NCBI GenBank assembly: GCA_000442125.1
Contig: KE546968.1
Span: 151,932 to 215,931, forward strand
Reading direction: 5' to 3'
DNA: 64,000 bases
Origin: Opeltia flavorubescens
Lineage: Eukaryota > Ascomycota > Lecanoromycetes > Teloschistales > Teloschistaceae
Below, one piece after another: positions 13,801 to 26,137 of the stretch. Position 1 is the stretch's first letter. Each line of letters opens with the position of its first letter. The notes below the pieces were generated by a model. The model did not search any database. It worked only from the letters and a program-made list of their open reading frames with translations, and had not been told where the DNA came from. Made by a program: the position numbers and the translations under genes.

Positions 13801-13894
13801 TGACTTGGGGTGTAATGGGCAGCTTCCTTTTTGATTCATGCTGACCTACATACAGTGTAGGCGAATCCTCTCCAGAGGGAGTCGTGGGTTCCAT
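10830..13894 (-). CDS. Type II protein arginine methyltransferase PRMT5 (Skb1/Hsl7 family)
   Basis: Four exons on the minus strand: 13778-13894, 13135-13729, 11429-12948 and 10830-11054, together 818 aa. Introns are 48, 186 and 374 nt. Family role: symmetric dimethylation of arginines in Sm proteins, histones and cell-cycle regulators. Seen: N-terminal TIM-barrel part (GYDMLTTPITT; VCRYNPRLF), linker with CDVGPIPG, the YEVFEKDPVKYDLYERAI segment, SAM-binding IVGAGRGPL near residue 450, the double-Glu loop SELLGSFADNELSPE near 565, and a C-terminal beta-barrel ending RKVWYEWFVE...SREGGCMM. The last exon is recognised by joining FPLK to NPIYTPSS across the long intron. A Gln/Asn-rich insert interrupts the methyltransferase domain before the double-Glu loop. 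The 186-nt second intron is unusually long for this window. Confidence 0.93.
11055..11428 (-). other. 374-nt pyrimidine-rich intron of PRMT5
   Basis: On the gene strand this intron is GTATGG...CATTAG and almost entirely C/T in its middle (about 11090-11230), so the plus strand shows long G/A runs. It happens to contain a long open frame on the gene strand that is low-complexity Leu/Pro/Ser; the PRMT5 frame is restored only when the whole segment is removed. Confidence 0.8.
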
Positions 13895-14397
13895 AATCCA
13901 ATAGCTTTCCTGAGCTAATGGGTCAATGTTGGTCGCTATCGCAATCCTAAACCAAGTGGGTTTGCTTCCCCCATGTTAATTCTCATTGTGGAGAGTTTAC
14001 CGCATGGAAAGTTCAACCCTTTCTTTTCGAATCTTAATCCAATTGTTCCTTGCATCAAGTGTGCAAAAAGTGTAACGAGCCCTCGGCATGACAATATGGC
14101 GCTAAGTCAGCCCTACATTCAATGACAGCCCCACCATGTTTGGAGTCACATAATATACTTCCGTCAACCTAAGCTCTGTCTAGTCTCTTCAGCGAACTGT
14201 CATTTCCGAGGAAAAACCTATCGAAGATTCAATAAACGAGGAGTTGTCAAACCCACTGCCATTAACTTGATCAGTGTTCCCCCCAGACTTCGGAGCACAT
14301 CCCCCGTCTCCGCACATCCACTACTCTCCACCACACATACAAACAAAAACACAGAAAACATCACAACCCTCCATCCCCCCTCAATAAACCGCGCATC
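13895..14397. promoter_or_regulatory. Divergent promoter region between PRMT5 and the CCCH protein gene
   Basis: 503 bp separate the two start codons. The right end (14270-14397) is strongly C/A-rich, typical of leaders of highly expressed fungal genes. No open frame is supported and no specific factor site can be assigned by eye. Confidence 0.4.
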
Positions 14398-15716
14398 ATG
14401 CCTCCCAAAAAAGACCCCGCCCCAAAGGTCAAACCGACCGCCGCAAAAATCGTCAACGACAAAACCTTCGGCATGAAGAACAAAAAAGGCGCCTCCGCAA
14501 AAAAAACCATCGCAGCAATCCAATCCCAAGCCGCCTCCGCCAAAACCCCCGAGCAGAAGAAAAAAGAAGCCGAGAAGCTCGCTCGCGAGAAGGAAAAAGC
14601 CGCCTCCGAAGCCGCAAAGCGCGAAACCGCAGAATTATTCAAACCGGTGCAGGTGCAAAAAGTGCCTTTCGGGGTAGATCCAAAGACCGTATTATGCCAA
14701 TTCTTCAAGCAAGGAAACTGCGAAAAGGGGAAAAGGTGTAAATTCAGCCACGATCTGAAGGTGGAGAGGAAGGGGGAGAAGAGGGATTTATACCAAGATT
14801 CCCGGGACAAAGATAAAGAGACGGAGGAGGAAAGGAGGAAGAAGGATGACATGGCGGACTGGGACGAGGAGAAATTACGGCAGGTGGTGCTGAGTAAACA
14901 CGGGAATCCGAAAACAACGACGGAAAAAGTGTGCAAGTTCTTCGTCGAGGCGGTGGAGAATGGGAAGTATGGGTGGTTTTGGCAGTGTCCGAATGGGGGG
15001 GATAAGTGCATGTATAGGCATAGTTTGCCGCCTGGGTATGTTGATCTTTTTTACCTCCCTATCTCCGACTCTCCCTCTCCCTGTTAAATTTTTTTCCCTT
15101 TCCCTGCTTGCTCACCCAACTGACAAAAAAATGTAGATTCATACTCAAAACCCGCGACCAACGTGCCGCCGAGCGCGCCCTCCTCGAAAAATCCCCCCTC
15201 AAAACCCTCACACTCGAAGACTTCCTCGAGACCGAAAGGCAAAAACTCACCGGCACGCTCACGCCCGTCACACCCGAAACGTTTGCGAAATGGAAGAAGG
15301 AGAGGTTGGATAAGAAGGCTGCGGAGGAGGAGGCGAGGATGGCGAAGGAGGCGACGGGGAGAGCGATGTTTGAGAAGGGAGAGTGGGGGAGTGAGGAGGA
15401 TAGTGATGATAGTGAGGGAGATGATGATAGTGGGGATGGGGAAGAAGGGGATGAGGGGAATAGTGATGGGGATGGGGAAGAAGGGGATGAGGGGAATAGT
15501 GATGGGGATGGGGAAGAAGGGGATGAGGGGTGGAATATGGAGAAATTGAGGGAAGAGACGGAGAGGGTTAGGGAGGAAGCAGAGAGGGATAGGATCAGAG
15601 GTGTGGGCGGGCAAGTGAGGATTCAAGAGGGTATAGATGATGCGAGGGGTGAAGTAGTAGGTGATGAGGGCATTGGGGTCAAGGAGGTTGTTATCAACGG
15701 ACATAAGGAAGATTGA
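14398..15716 (+). CDS. TMA46: CCCH zinc-finger protein of the Tma46/ZC3H15 (DFRP1) family
   Basis: Two exons, 14398-15035 and 15137-15716 (101-nt intron), give 405 aa. Known role of the family: partner that stabilises the DRG1/Rbg1 GTPase and associates with translating ribosomes. Seen: Lys/Ala-rich N-terminus ([19 protein letters not shown]), first CCCH finger from about residue 100 (C-x7-C-x5-C-x3-H, ending CKFSH), second finger ending [10 protein letters not shown], then [20 protein letters not shown] and [13 protein letters not shown], the DFRP motif region. The C-terminal third is acidic and includes a DNA-level tandem repeat of 36 bp (about 15430-15530) encoding Asp/Gly/Glu-rich units. 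Length is slightly above the yeast protein (345 aa), mostly because of the acidic repeat. Confidence 0.93.
15432..15531 (+). repeat. 36-bp in-frame tandem repeat (about 2.8 copies)
   Basis: The unit reads roughly GATGGGGAAGAAGGGGATGA followed by GGGGAATAGTGATGGG and is repeated nearly perfectly. Because the unit is 12 codons long, gain or loss of a copy keeps the frame. It encodes the acidic linker of the CCCH protein. Confidence 0.85.
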
Positions 15717-16107
15717 AAGGCAATGATGAAGATGGATTGGATATAATTGAGGGTTGATAAAAGAGCGTTCTTNGATTTTAGCGGCATAGAAAAGGGGATT
15801 ATGAAAGTGAAGCGATCGAGTGGAAATATGATGTGATTGAGTGGAACTTGGCTTATGAATGTATGCTTTCTATTTTCCCCAGGTTGCTTGTTGGTGTGGA
15901 TGGATGCTGCTATGGACGTGACACACAGTCACTGAGGAGAAACTTCATCATCTCGAAATGATCATGACCTAGACACCTCTTTGATACGATTCTTCCCTCA
16001 CAGCAGCTTCGCAGCTAATCCCATGCGAACCTGATCAACTGTCCAGCCAATCCATTTTTTGAAACCTAATCCACTAATGGGTATGTATCAGTACTTTCGC
16101 GTGCCCC
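15717..16107. other. Convergent 3' intergenic region (CCCH gene / PRP43)
   Basis: 391 bp containing one ambiguous base at 15773. No open frame with coding character and no RNA gene is seen; it fits two facing 3' UTRs. Confidence 0.4.
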
Positions 16108-18611
<2,504 letters not shown>

Positions 18612-18934
18612 TTCGAGGGAAAGATTTGTGTATGTAGATCTTTAATGACGCTTGAAATTGCATCAGTGCACGATCCGTCAAATCTTTAGTAGGGCTGACT
18701 TAGCGCCATATTCTCGCCGAACCCTCAACTTCAGCCTCACAGCTGTCCTCACAAAGCAGATACACCCAATTAAAGACCATAACGTAAGTCCTTCACCTCC
18801 TTTCCGGACTCATTCAAACTGTAACTCAAATCACCACTAATATCATCATCACAGCAGCTCTCCCAGCAAATCCAAGCCTCAATTCCTCACCCTAACCAAA
18901 TCTAACGCAACCCAACACCTATCCGTCTACAACC
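18612..18934. promoter_or_regulatory. Divergent promoter region PRP43 / OST4
   Basis: 323 bp between two divergent start codons. The OST4 side is rich in C and A with TCATCATCAC-type runs typical of a 5' leader. No further feature is supported. Confidence 0.4.
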
Positions 18935-19162
18935 ATGATCTCAGACGACGACCTCTACAGTCTCGCTGTCTTCCTCGGCTGTCTAGCCATGCTCCTCATC
19001 ATCCTCTACCATTTCCTAGAAGTCAACGCCATAGACGATACCACCACAGCCACAAAGACAGGGGTGAAGGCCGGGGAGAAAGGTAGCCAAAGTCAGGGTA
19101 CAGCAAATTCAGGAAACGAGAGGGGGAAAGGTTCTACCAAAGTGCCGTTGCAGGGGAGCTAG
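18935..19162 (+). CDS. OST4: Oligosaccharyltransferase subunit Ost4
   Basis: A single exon encodes 75 aa. Ost4 is a very small ER membrane subunit that links the catalytic Stt3 to Ost3/Ost6 in N-glycosylation. The start MISDDDLYSLAVFLG is nearly the family signature (yeast begins MISDEQL), followed by one hydrophobic helix at about residues 8-27 (AVFLGCLAMLLIILYHFLE). The remaining 45 residues form a hydrophilic Gly/Thr/Ser/Lys tail, longer than in yeast (36 aa in all) but common in filamentous fungi. Assigned from the N-terminal signature and size. Confidence 0.88.
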   Translation: MISDDDLYSLAVFLGCLAMLLIILYHFLEVNAIDDTTTATKTGVKAGEKGSQSQGTANSGNERGKGSTKVPLQGS

Positions 19163-19430
19163 AGAAGGGGGTGAAGAGGGGTTTGGCGTTGAAGGTATTC
19201 AGGGGAAAAACTCGTGTTGTAGTTGTATTCACATCTGTATTATATTCGCAGCGATTGAAAAATTGCAGCCGCTTCATCGTGATGATGATGATGTATAAAT
19301 GCGTTTCTCAATTCCTGCTCGAAAATATACAATCGCTCCTGCTTTATATCTCCCAAAGTATCCCCGAACCTTCAAAGATTCAATAACCCCCCTCAATGCA
19401 GCGCCAACGCTATATATCAATTCCCAACCC

Positions 19431-22400
19431 TCATTCACCCCCCTTCTGCACCTTCCTCAACGGCCCCGAAGAATCATCAAGAAGTTCTCTCTTCCTCTTC
19501 GTCACAAACGTCGCCCCACCACGATCCAAGCCCGGCCCAAAGCTCTCTCTCCTCCGCTGACTCGCTTCCAGAAACGCCTGTGCTTTCTCCAACTCCGTCG
19601 TGATACCATGAGCTTGATGGTAAACCTTTTCCGCTTTGCTGCTCGCTGTTAACGGAAGGGGATCAGGGCGACCTTGTTTGTGGATGATGGGGGTGACTTG
19701 ACGATTTGCAATCGAATCGCTGAGGTAGTCTGACATATCGGAATCTGAGCGAAGGGAGGGACCATCGCCTAATTTCCATGCATAGTCGGCTATATGTCTT
19801 TTTTCCATGTGTTTGGTCCAGATATCGTGGGTGGCGAATGTAAGGGGTTGGTGTTCCGGCTCCTCCTCCTCCTCGTCATTGTTGTTGCTCTCCTGAGCTG
19901 TGACTGCTTTCCCGCAACCTTTCCACAAACATGGAAATGGGGCGTCTCCGTCTTTTGATATATTACCGTGCTTGTTGACATGCTTCCTCAGGGTCTCCAG
20001 GTTGTGGAGTTCCGCAGGACAGCTTCCCCATTGGCATTTGTAAACTCGGTGTATTGGTGTAGACTGCTGAGATGATTTTGGTGTTGACTTCTTCGGGGGG
20101 CGACCTCGACGTTTCTGCGAACTCTGGTCGACGATACTAGGCGATGGTGATGGGACCACGATAGCGACACCGTCTGTAGAAGCTATTGAATTTCGTAATC
20201 CGCTGGGTCTGGCTGGTGTGGTATTGATCCTTGCAAGCGGAGGCATCCCATTTGACTGACTTGGTGTTCCAATGGACTTCCGAGGATTCTTATTCCTGGA
20301 TCCAGGCGGCCGACCACGTCTTCGGATACCGGTAGAGCCAGAGCCATCTTGGAGTGGGGTACTTTGGGGTACTGATGAAGGGGTCTTTGGCGATGACTCC
20401 TTCACTGGATGATTCACAGAACCATTGAGACCGGAGCTCATTAAGGGCTTATCCATTGGGAGGCCTGACTGCTTTGATCTCCGTTTACGCTGAGGCCCAA
20501 GTAATTTGGGTGTTTGCGTGCCCAGTTCTAAAAGAGGTTCTAAGCATATACTCTTATTGATGCATTGCCATTGGGGTGACTTACGAGAGGCTGCCACGGG
20601 CGCAGCAATAGTCACAGAAGACTCGGCTGCGCCGTTGTTGGGATTTTGACCTGCATCGTGTCTTACGTCCTGATCTTCGTCATCAGCCTCATTTCCATCG
20701 GCTTCATCTATTAAACCAGCATTGGGAACGTCGTGAGAGTCTTTAGCTATAGCAGCTGGAAGAGGTTCTCCAGGGTCAACCAAATCCCATCTGAAAGTAT
20801 CCAGGTCAGAAACGTCATTTACGTGTTTGAAGGTCTTTCGTAGGATATTGAGATGATAATTGAGCGGGTTCTCCGTAGGATGTCTTCCAGCAGCGATAAG
20901 GACATCCCTAACAACCGTTTTTGGATTGTATCTCCTCCTCTTCATCGCTTTACTGTCGTCGACTTGCTGCACGATGCCTTCAGAATTGGTGAGTTCTCGT
21001 TGCCGAGTAGAAGGCAGCGCAAAGGGTGGAGGCGGAGGTGGCGGCGGAGGTAGTATAGGGTTGAAGTATGGAGACGTATAGGATTGTAAATGACGAGGAT
21101 CAGGTTGAAAATTGGGAGGTCCGGGTATGGAATTGGGCGTATCGGTTCGGCGGAAACCATGGAAGGGATCTGATCCGCTGGACGGTACAGGGGAATGCGA
21201 ATGAAAGGACGTTTCGTCTATGCGTGGAGCCTTAGGTGGAGGTGGCATGTCATCATCAGAAAGCTGTGAGAGATCAACGATATCAACAATGTTTCTTTTG
21301 CGTGCCATTTCTTGCTTCGTCAAAGGGGCTTTTGGTTTCTCCTCAACTATTGGTGGAGCTTCGATCGAGGAAGGCGTCATTTGAGCTGTGGGCGCCTTGT
21401 TTGAAACAGTGCGCTGGTTCTGATCCAAAAACTTTGAGTTGACTTGTGAGGCCAAAGTATCATTACCTGCTCCGTTCGGATGCTGAGAGTTGAGATAGCT
21501 CGCAGGAGGTCTACTTGCAAGCGCCTGACGCTGTTGGTGCACACCACCTGCCATACCTGGTACGGCCTCGAGCAGAGATCTTGCAAAATGACCTCGCCCT
21601 ATGATCAATCCTTTCGACTCTATCATTTGGCAAAGTTGCTCATAGCTAGGATTCTCATTCAAATAAGCTAGAATCTGCTCTGGACTGATACTCTTCGCTT
21701 TGGACGAGTTTACCGGCATAGAGAGAAGTATGTTCTTAGCTGCGACTGCGAGGTCCCATTTCTTATGCTCGGGCCAACTCGTCTTACCTACGGAGCTGGA
21801 AGTCGGAGCAGGAGTCTGCACGGGATGCATATCCTGAGTCGATGGTCTTTGTTCAGTAGACGCAGGTGGCGCCACAGAGGCGATTGCAGTTTGAAGAGAG
21901 CTATCTGCTGGAGGTGTCGCACGTGGTCCTGTCCCACTCACATAGACAACTTGTCGGTTTTGATCGGGCGGTATACCGTTAGCTGGTGGGATAGTGGAGT
22001 TTGGCTGAAGATTCGGTGTAGGTTGCTGCTCTGAACGGTTGCTGGCTTCAATGATTGCAGGATCGATAGGCGGATCGGACTGCAAGCCATTGATTTTAGG
22101 AGACGAGTCTTTTAGGGGCTTGCCGGCGCTCTTTCTCCTTCTCGCAGGGCTATCACTTTTACCTCCACGACGTCTTCTCAGGGCGGGAAATTTGCCAAGA
22201 TCCGGAAGCTCACCATCAGCATCTGGCGCAGGACTAGGACTGAGTATTTCATTGACGCCATTTGCTTGACTGTGTGGAGCTGGTACTGATGGAATATCCT
22301 TCGCGGAAAGTGGCGGCGCCGAAGGAACGCTGCCAGCTGGCTGCGTTTTCTTGACTTGTTCCCAAATCGATGAGAACAATGTAGGGTCCTTGGACTTGTA

Positions 22401-23801
22401 ATCTCTCATTTTCTCAATCATCTGTCTCATCTCTGCGGCCATCTGCTCTTCTCTACTCAGCTCCGAGTCCCGGGTCGCACTAATTTGGCTCTCTGAGACA
22501 CGCTTGAGCGCAGCAGCCGCCTCGGCAGCTTTTCTAGAGTCTTCGGCTTCAGCGACCTTCTTCGAACGGTCTTCCTCAGCAGCTTTTCTTGCAGCTACTT
22601 CAGCTGCTGCGGCTGCCTGTCGGCGCTGATATTCTTGCTGATTGAAAACATGACTTGGATCAACTGTGGCCGGTATTTGTTCTTCAGAAGAAATTGATGT
22701 ACGCGCTTCCGGGCGAGTATTTGGAAGATGTTGGACCGACGTTGAGTTTTTTGCGCCGGAGTATGAATTTTGAGTGGTAGATGCGGGCGCTGGGTACCGA
22801 GACGCTGGGCTGTTGGTATGGTGGTTGGTGTGTTGGTTGGATGACTGAGCTGGGGAGGCAGAAGGTCGCCGATCAAGATATTGACGTTGCTGCGAGGCCG
22901 CTGGATCTGATCTCACAGTGGTGCCCGGTGAAACGTGGGAGGCAGACACTGAAGGCGGGACTCGGTTCGCAGATACTGGAGGGGAATGATTGACGCTTTG
23001 CGATATTTGCGTGTTCGGAGCTTGGGCACGATAACTCTGTCCACTTGCTGGTCGCGATACCTGTGGATAGTATGCATTTGAGCTCTGCCCCTCTGTGTTT
23101 GGCTGGTAGGAACTATAGGAGTTTATGTTTGGAGTGTTTTGAGGGACATCTTGTGTCGTCGTGTAAGCGACTGCCGGAGCACTGTATCCAGCATTTGTTC
23201 CATGTTGCAAATACTGACTTTGGTTTGCGACCGAAGTGTCTGTGGATGCTTGGTTTCGGTAAGGGGGAATACCTGGGCTTTCGGTACCACGACTATCGGA
23301 TCTTTGATGCCCATAGTTGACGGGTGCATTCGTTCCATAGAGGGGAGACACGTTACTTTGCCTATTCTGGGATCGATTGTAGTCGATGATCTGCTGCAGA
23401 GATCTGCTGTCCCTGGGTGCCGCGCTGTTGCGCGCATCTTGTTCCAGACTCGAGGCATGCGCAAGGTTTCCAAGAGGGGTGTTCCCAGCTGATGATCGAT
23501 CTGTGAAGTTGTATTCCCCTCTTAGATCTTGGTATTGATTTGAACCAGAATTGCTCCCGTATCTTGAATACGATACCGCTGAGCGATCAAGAGCAGTAGT
23601 CACCGGCGTATTCGAGGATTGCTGGGATGGTTGGTTATATGAAGGCTGTTGAGGTTGGTTCGTAGTGGGATTTGAGGCGCCATAACCTGAAGCATATCGG
23701 CTGATTGAGGCCGTTGGATTCTGATATGAATCTTGTCCGCGACCACCGTCGCCCCCAGTCTGATAATATGGCGAGTAGTTGTATGCGCCGTTGTACGACA
23801 T
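19431..23801 (-). CDS. Large AT-hook and C2H2 zinc-finger protein, probably chromatin-associated (1441 aa)
   Basis: Two exons, 20585-23801 and 19431-20539, separated by a 45-nt intron (GTAAGT...TTAG). I chose the ATG at 23801 (MSYNGAYNYSPYYQ); an in-frame ATG seven codons earlier is possible. The first ~380 residues are Gln/Asn/Ser/Tyr-rich and prion-like. A charged Ala/Glu/Lys helix follows at about 395-450. A folded region around residues 680-760 contains WPEHKKWDLAVAAKNILLSM. After a poly-Pro stretch comes KRRRYNPKTVVRDVLIAAG, then two AT-hooks (GRPPGSRNK near 1145, RRGRPPKKS near 1213), and two C2H2-type fingers at about 1238-1325, the second with a long acidic insert. This suggests a DNA-binding subunit of a chromatin complex (an RSC-like subunit is one possibility), but I cannot name it. 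Confidence 0.8.
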   Translation of the reverse strand: MSYNGAYNYSPYYQTGGDGGRGQDSYQNPTASISRYASGYGASNPTTNQPQQPSYNQPSQQSSNTPVTTALDRSAVSYSRYGSNSGSNQYQDLRGEYNFTDRSSAGNTPLGNLAHASSLEQDARNSAAPRDSRSLQQIIDYNRSQNRQSNVSPLYGTNAPVNYGHQRSDSRGTESPGIPPYRNQASTDTSVANQSQYLQHGTNAGYSAPAVAYTTTQDVPQNTPNINSYSSYQPNTEGQSSNAYYPQVSRPASGQSYRAQAPNTQISQSVNHSPPVSANRVPPSVSASHVSPGTTVRSDPAASQQRQYLDRRPSASPAQSSNQHTNHHTNSPASRYPAPASTTQNSYSGAKNSTSVQHLPNTRPEARTSISSEEQIPATVDPSHVFNQQEYQRRQAAAAAEVAARKAAEEDRSKKVAEAEDSRKAAEAAAALKRVSESQISATRDSELSREEQMAAEMRQMIEKMRDYKSKDPTLFSSIWEQVKKTQPAGSVPSAPPLSAKDIPSVPAPHSQANGVNEILSPSPAPDADGELPDLGKFPALRRRRGGKSDSPARRRKSAGKPLKDSSPKINGLQSDPPIDPAIIEASNRSEQQPTPNLQPNSTIPPANGIPPDQNRQVVYVSGTGPRATPPADSSLQTAIASVAPPASTEQRPSTQDMHPVQTPAPTSSSVGKTSWPEHKKWDLAVAAKNILLSMPVNSSKAKSISPEQILAYLNENPSYEQLCQMIESKGLIIGRGHFARSLLEAVPGMAGGVHQQRQALASRPPASYLNSQHPNGAGNDTLASQVNSKFLDQNQRTVSNKAPTAQMTPSSIEAPPIVEEKPKAPLTKQEMARKRNIVDIVDLSQLSDDDMPPPPKAPRIDETSFHSHSPVPSSGSDPFHGFRRTDTPNSIPGPPNFQPDPRHLQSYTSPYFNPILPPPPPPPPPFALPSTRQRELTNSEGIVQQVDDSKAMKRRRYNPKTVVRDVLIAAGRHPTENPLNYHLNILRKTFKHVNDVSDLDTFRWDLVDPGEPLPAAIAKDSHDVPNAGLIDEADGNEADDEDQDVRHDAGQNPNNGAAESSVTIAAPVAASRKSPQWQCINKSICLEPLLELGTQTPKLLGPQRKRRSKQSGLPMDKPLMSSGLNGSVNHPVKESSPKTPSSVPQSTPLQDGSGSTGIRRRGRPPGSRNKNPRKSIGTPSQSNGMPPLARINTTPARPSGLRNSIASTDGVAIVVPSPSPSIVDQSSQKRRGRPPKKSTPKSSQQSTPIHRVYKCQWGSCPAELHNLETLRKHVNKHGNISKDGDAPFPCLWKGCGKAVTAQESNNNDEEEEEPEHQPLTFATHDIWTKHMEKRHIADYAWKLGDGPSLRSDSDMSDYLSDSIANRQVTPIIHKQGRPDPLPLTASSKAEKVYHQAHGITTELEKAQAFLEASQRRRESFGPGLDRGGATFVTKRKRELLDDSSGPLRKVQKGGE

Positions 23802-24233
23802 GGATCGCGGGTGAAGTTTCACTAACTTCTCATTCTATGCCGATCGATACAGAGACGTCGATGGCGTAGGAAGGTTCATCACGCCAGTGACTGGTTGATA
23901 AGTCAGGTTGGTGAACAGGGTAGAGCAAGCGTCACTCACTTGACTTTACCATAAGACAGTAGTCATATGTACTGCCGTTGCAAAGAGCAGTAGTACATCT
24001 GCACCTCAGCACCAAACCGACCGTAACACGTAAAATCTTAGAAACGCGCCTCCTCGGTGATATCGAAGAGAGCTTTCGATGTCTCTAAACCGTCGATCAA
24101 TAATATCCTCCAATCAAATCTGCCCGGCGCTCGCTTGACCAATTTAGCGTATCCGTCTATCTTGGCACACACATTGCACTGTGCTTGAAACTGACAAGTA
24201 TCGATTGCATCCTCAATCATCAAAGCCGCCGCA
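23802..24233. promoter_or_regulatory. Divergent promoter region (AT-hook gene / RPL26)
   Basis: 432 bp between two divergent start codons; it must contain the promoter of a ribosomal protein gene. No clear open frame is present. I cannot assign specific elements by eye. Confidence 0.4.
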
Positions 24234-24758
24234 ATGACGAAGATTAATACTTGTATGACCTTTCAATGAATGGTCATTGACTTTGCTAACAAGATCTTCT
24301 AATAGCACTGCACTCCTCGCGGAGGAAGTCGCGCAAAGCGCACTTCAGCGCCCCTTCCAGCGTCCGAAGAACGATCATGAGCGCACCTCTAAGCAAAGAA
24401 CTCCGGGACAAGCACAACGTATGCTGCCATGATACGGTCAGGCAAAAAATAATGGTAGCTGACAAAGTCTACGTATCTACAGGTCCGCTCAATCCCCATC
24501 CGCAAAGACGATGAAATCACCATAGTCCGCGGTACCAACAAAGGCCGCGCCGGCAAAGTCACCTCAGTCTACCGTCTCAAATATGTCATCCACGTCGAGC
24601 GAGTCGTCCGCGAGAAGTCAAATGGGCAATCGGTGCCGCTGGGCATTCATCCAAGTAAAGTCCAGATCACCAAGCTGAAAGGGGATAAGGATCGGGACAA
24701 CATTCTGGAGCGGATTGCAAAGGGTAGGGCGGAGAAAGCAGAGCGGAGTAAGGCGTAG
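24234..24758 (+). CDS. RPL26: 60S ribosomal protein uL24 (L26)
   Basis: Three exons, 24234-24252, 24306-24418 and 24483-24758, give 135 aa; introns are 53 and 64 nt. The 19-nt first exon followed at once by an intron is typical for fungal ribosomal protein genes. The protein begins MTKINTSL, then [16 protein letters not shown] and [16 protein letters not shown], the KOW motif region ([18 protein letters not shown]) and [18 protein letters not shown], all characteristic of L26. It sits at the exit-tunnel side of the large subunit. Length agrees with the family (127 aa in yeast). Confidence 0.96.
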
Positions 24759-26137
24759 GGAAAATGGATTTGAAAGCCACAATGGTAAGGGGATTGTTGT
24801 AGAGCATGGCTTGGTCTCTTCTTTTGCGGATTGAGGGTCCGTTTCAGAAATCAGAAATACCACAATTCAGAATCTCCATGGGTCTATATTGCATGTCCAT
24901 TCGTTAACGTACTGTTCTTTTGAAGGATCGGAGGAGGTCTGGGTCTGTAACGTGGATGCCATGCGGAAGGTCCCAGCTTCCTCATCCTGATGTTTTCAAG
25001 TGTGTCTCATTGCCCGCTGCTAGACATTTCTTCCTTCGATCCTCTTGCATATTCTTTTTGTCGGAGAATCGTCATGTTCCGTACCGTTATCCGAGCATGA
25101 TAGGCCCCAACAAGTCGCAACATCGGCACTTTCTTCGCTTTGTTCTTCAGCTTCGGATCCTTCCGGGTCCTATAAGCCTACCGGATGATTTGCAAACCCG
25201 AGAGGATGATGGTGAAGAATATGCCAGTAATATCTCCTCAACAACCTTTTTCCCACCTTCTCTCACGAAAGGGTCCGAAAACTTGCATCCATGGTTGTCG
25301 AGGTATACGGCTGGCGAAGATTGATAGTACGAGAGCCGGTTTTCTGAAAGATAGCTTGGCTCTATCTCGCCTGCAGACTTGCTCTGAGGCTTTCTCTAGA
25401 AGGCTCATGAAGTTGGAGGTTTGATGGCGAGGTACAATTTAGTAATTGCGAATGATGTTGTTGTTGTTTCAAACTATCGATATGCAAGGCGCAAGGTGTG
25501 AAGGTTAATGAGGAATCTAGAAGGACTTTGAAGAATTCGCAGCAGGATTTTGAGATCATTGCCCCAGCTGGCTGAAAGTTAGGATGATGCCAAGCAAGCG
25601 CACATGGCATATATCGCTAGCTTATTGCTGTGGATGATCGTGCCTTTTGTAGGTTACACGGCGTATGCCAACGCAAATACGAGGCGCAGTTCATTGTCGC
25701 CGTTGAATCAATGGCGTCGCCACCCTTCCAGGCGCAGGAGATTTAGATCATGTGACATTGAACAAATGGACATCAAAAAAAATTCTCAGGACATTTTCAC
25801 TGAAATCTGATCTCGATAAACACTGATTCCCTCGTCTGCTTGTAATGACAGTGATAATTTGTAATTACAAAAAATCAATCAAACATCAGATATGCAGCCA
25901 TCGTCTTCGCTCCAAAAACGTGGGTAAAAGCAAATGATCCTCCCAAAAGTGTGCTGCAGATTACCACCAAATTCCCCTTCGCTAGTAGGGAATCAGATAT
26001 GCCGCCCATATTTAACAAGTACTAAAATACCAGACGACGTATGTTCGCCGATTGATCTCTCCTCACAATCTCCATAGTCGACTCAATATGTGTCGGAATC
26101 ATCGGTTTCGAGAATTGTATCATTGTCAAGAGAGATT
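24759..26137. other. Gene-poor stretch with one possible broken small gene
   Basis: The region holds several short open frames without recognisable domains. The only coding-like piece is on the minus strand at 25178-25408, described separately. Nothing else (RNA gene, repeat) is supported. Confidence 0.35.
25178..25408 (-). pseudogene. Possible broken small gene of unknown function
   Basis: From ATG 25408 a 56-codon frame (MSLLEKASEQVCRRD..., later RIPRQPWMQVFGPFRERRW) meets TGA at 25240-25238, and the same frame continues for 19 codons with a hydrophobic segment (GDITGIFFTIILSGLQIIR) before TAG. The composition before and after the stop looks protein-like, so it may be one gene with a premature stop, or a short gene by chance. 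No family is recognised and intron models that remove the TGA were not found. Confidence 0.25.

Noticed and set aside
14361-15011. 216-codon minus-strand open frame opposite the CCCH protein gene
   Set aside because: It is a mirror of a biased coding strand (Lys/Glu codons read backward as Phe/Ser/Leu); the plus-strand frame has zinc fingers and a clean intron.
24920-25324. 134-codon plus-strand open frame after RPL26
   Set aside because: It lies opposite the more protein-like minus-strand piece and has no recognisable domain.
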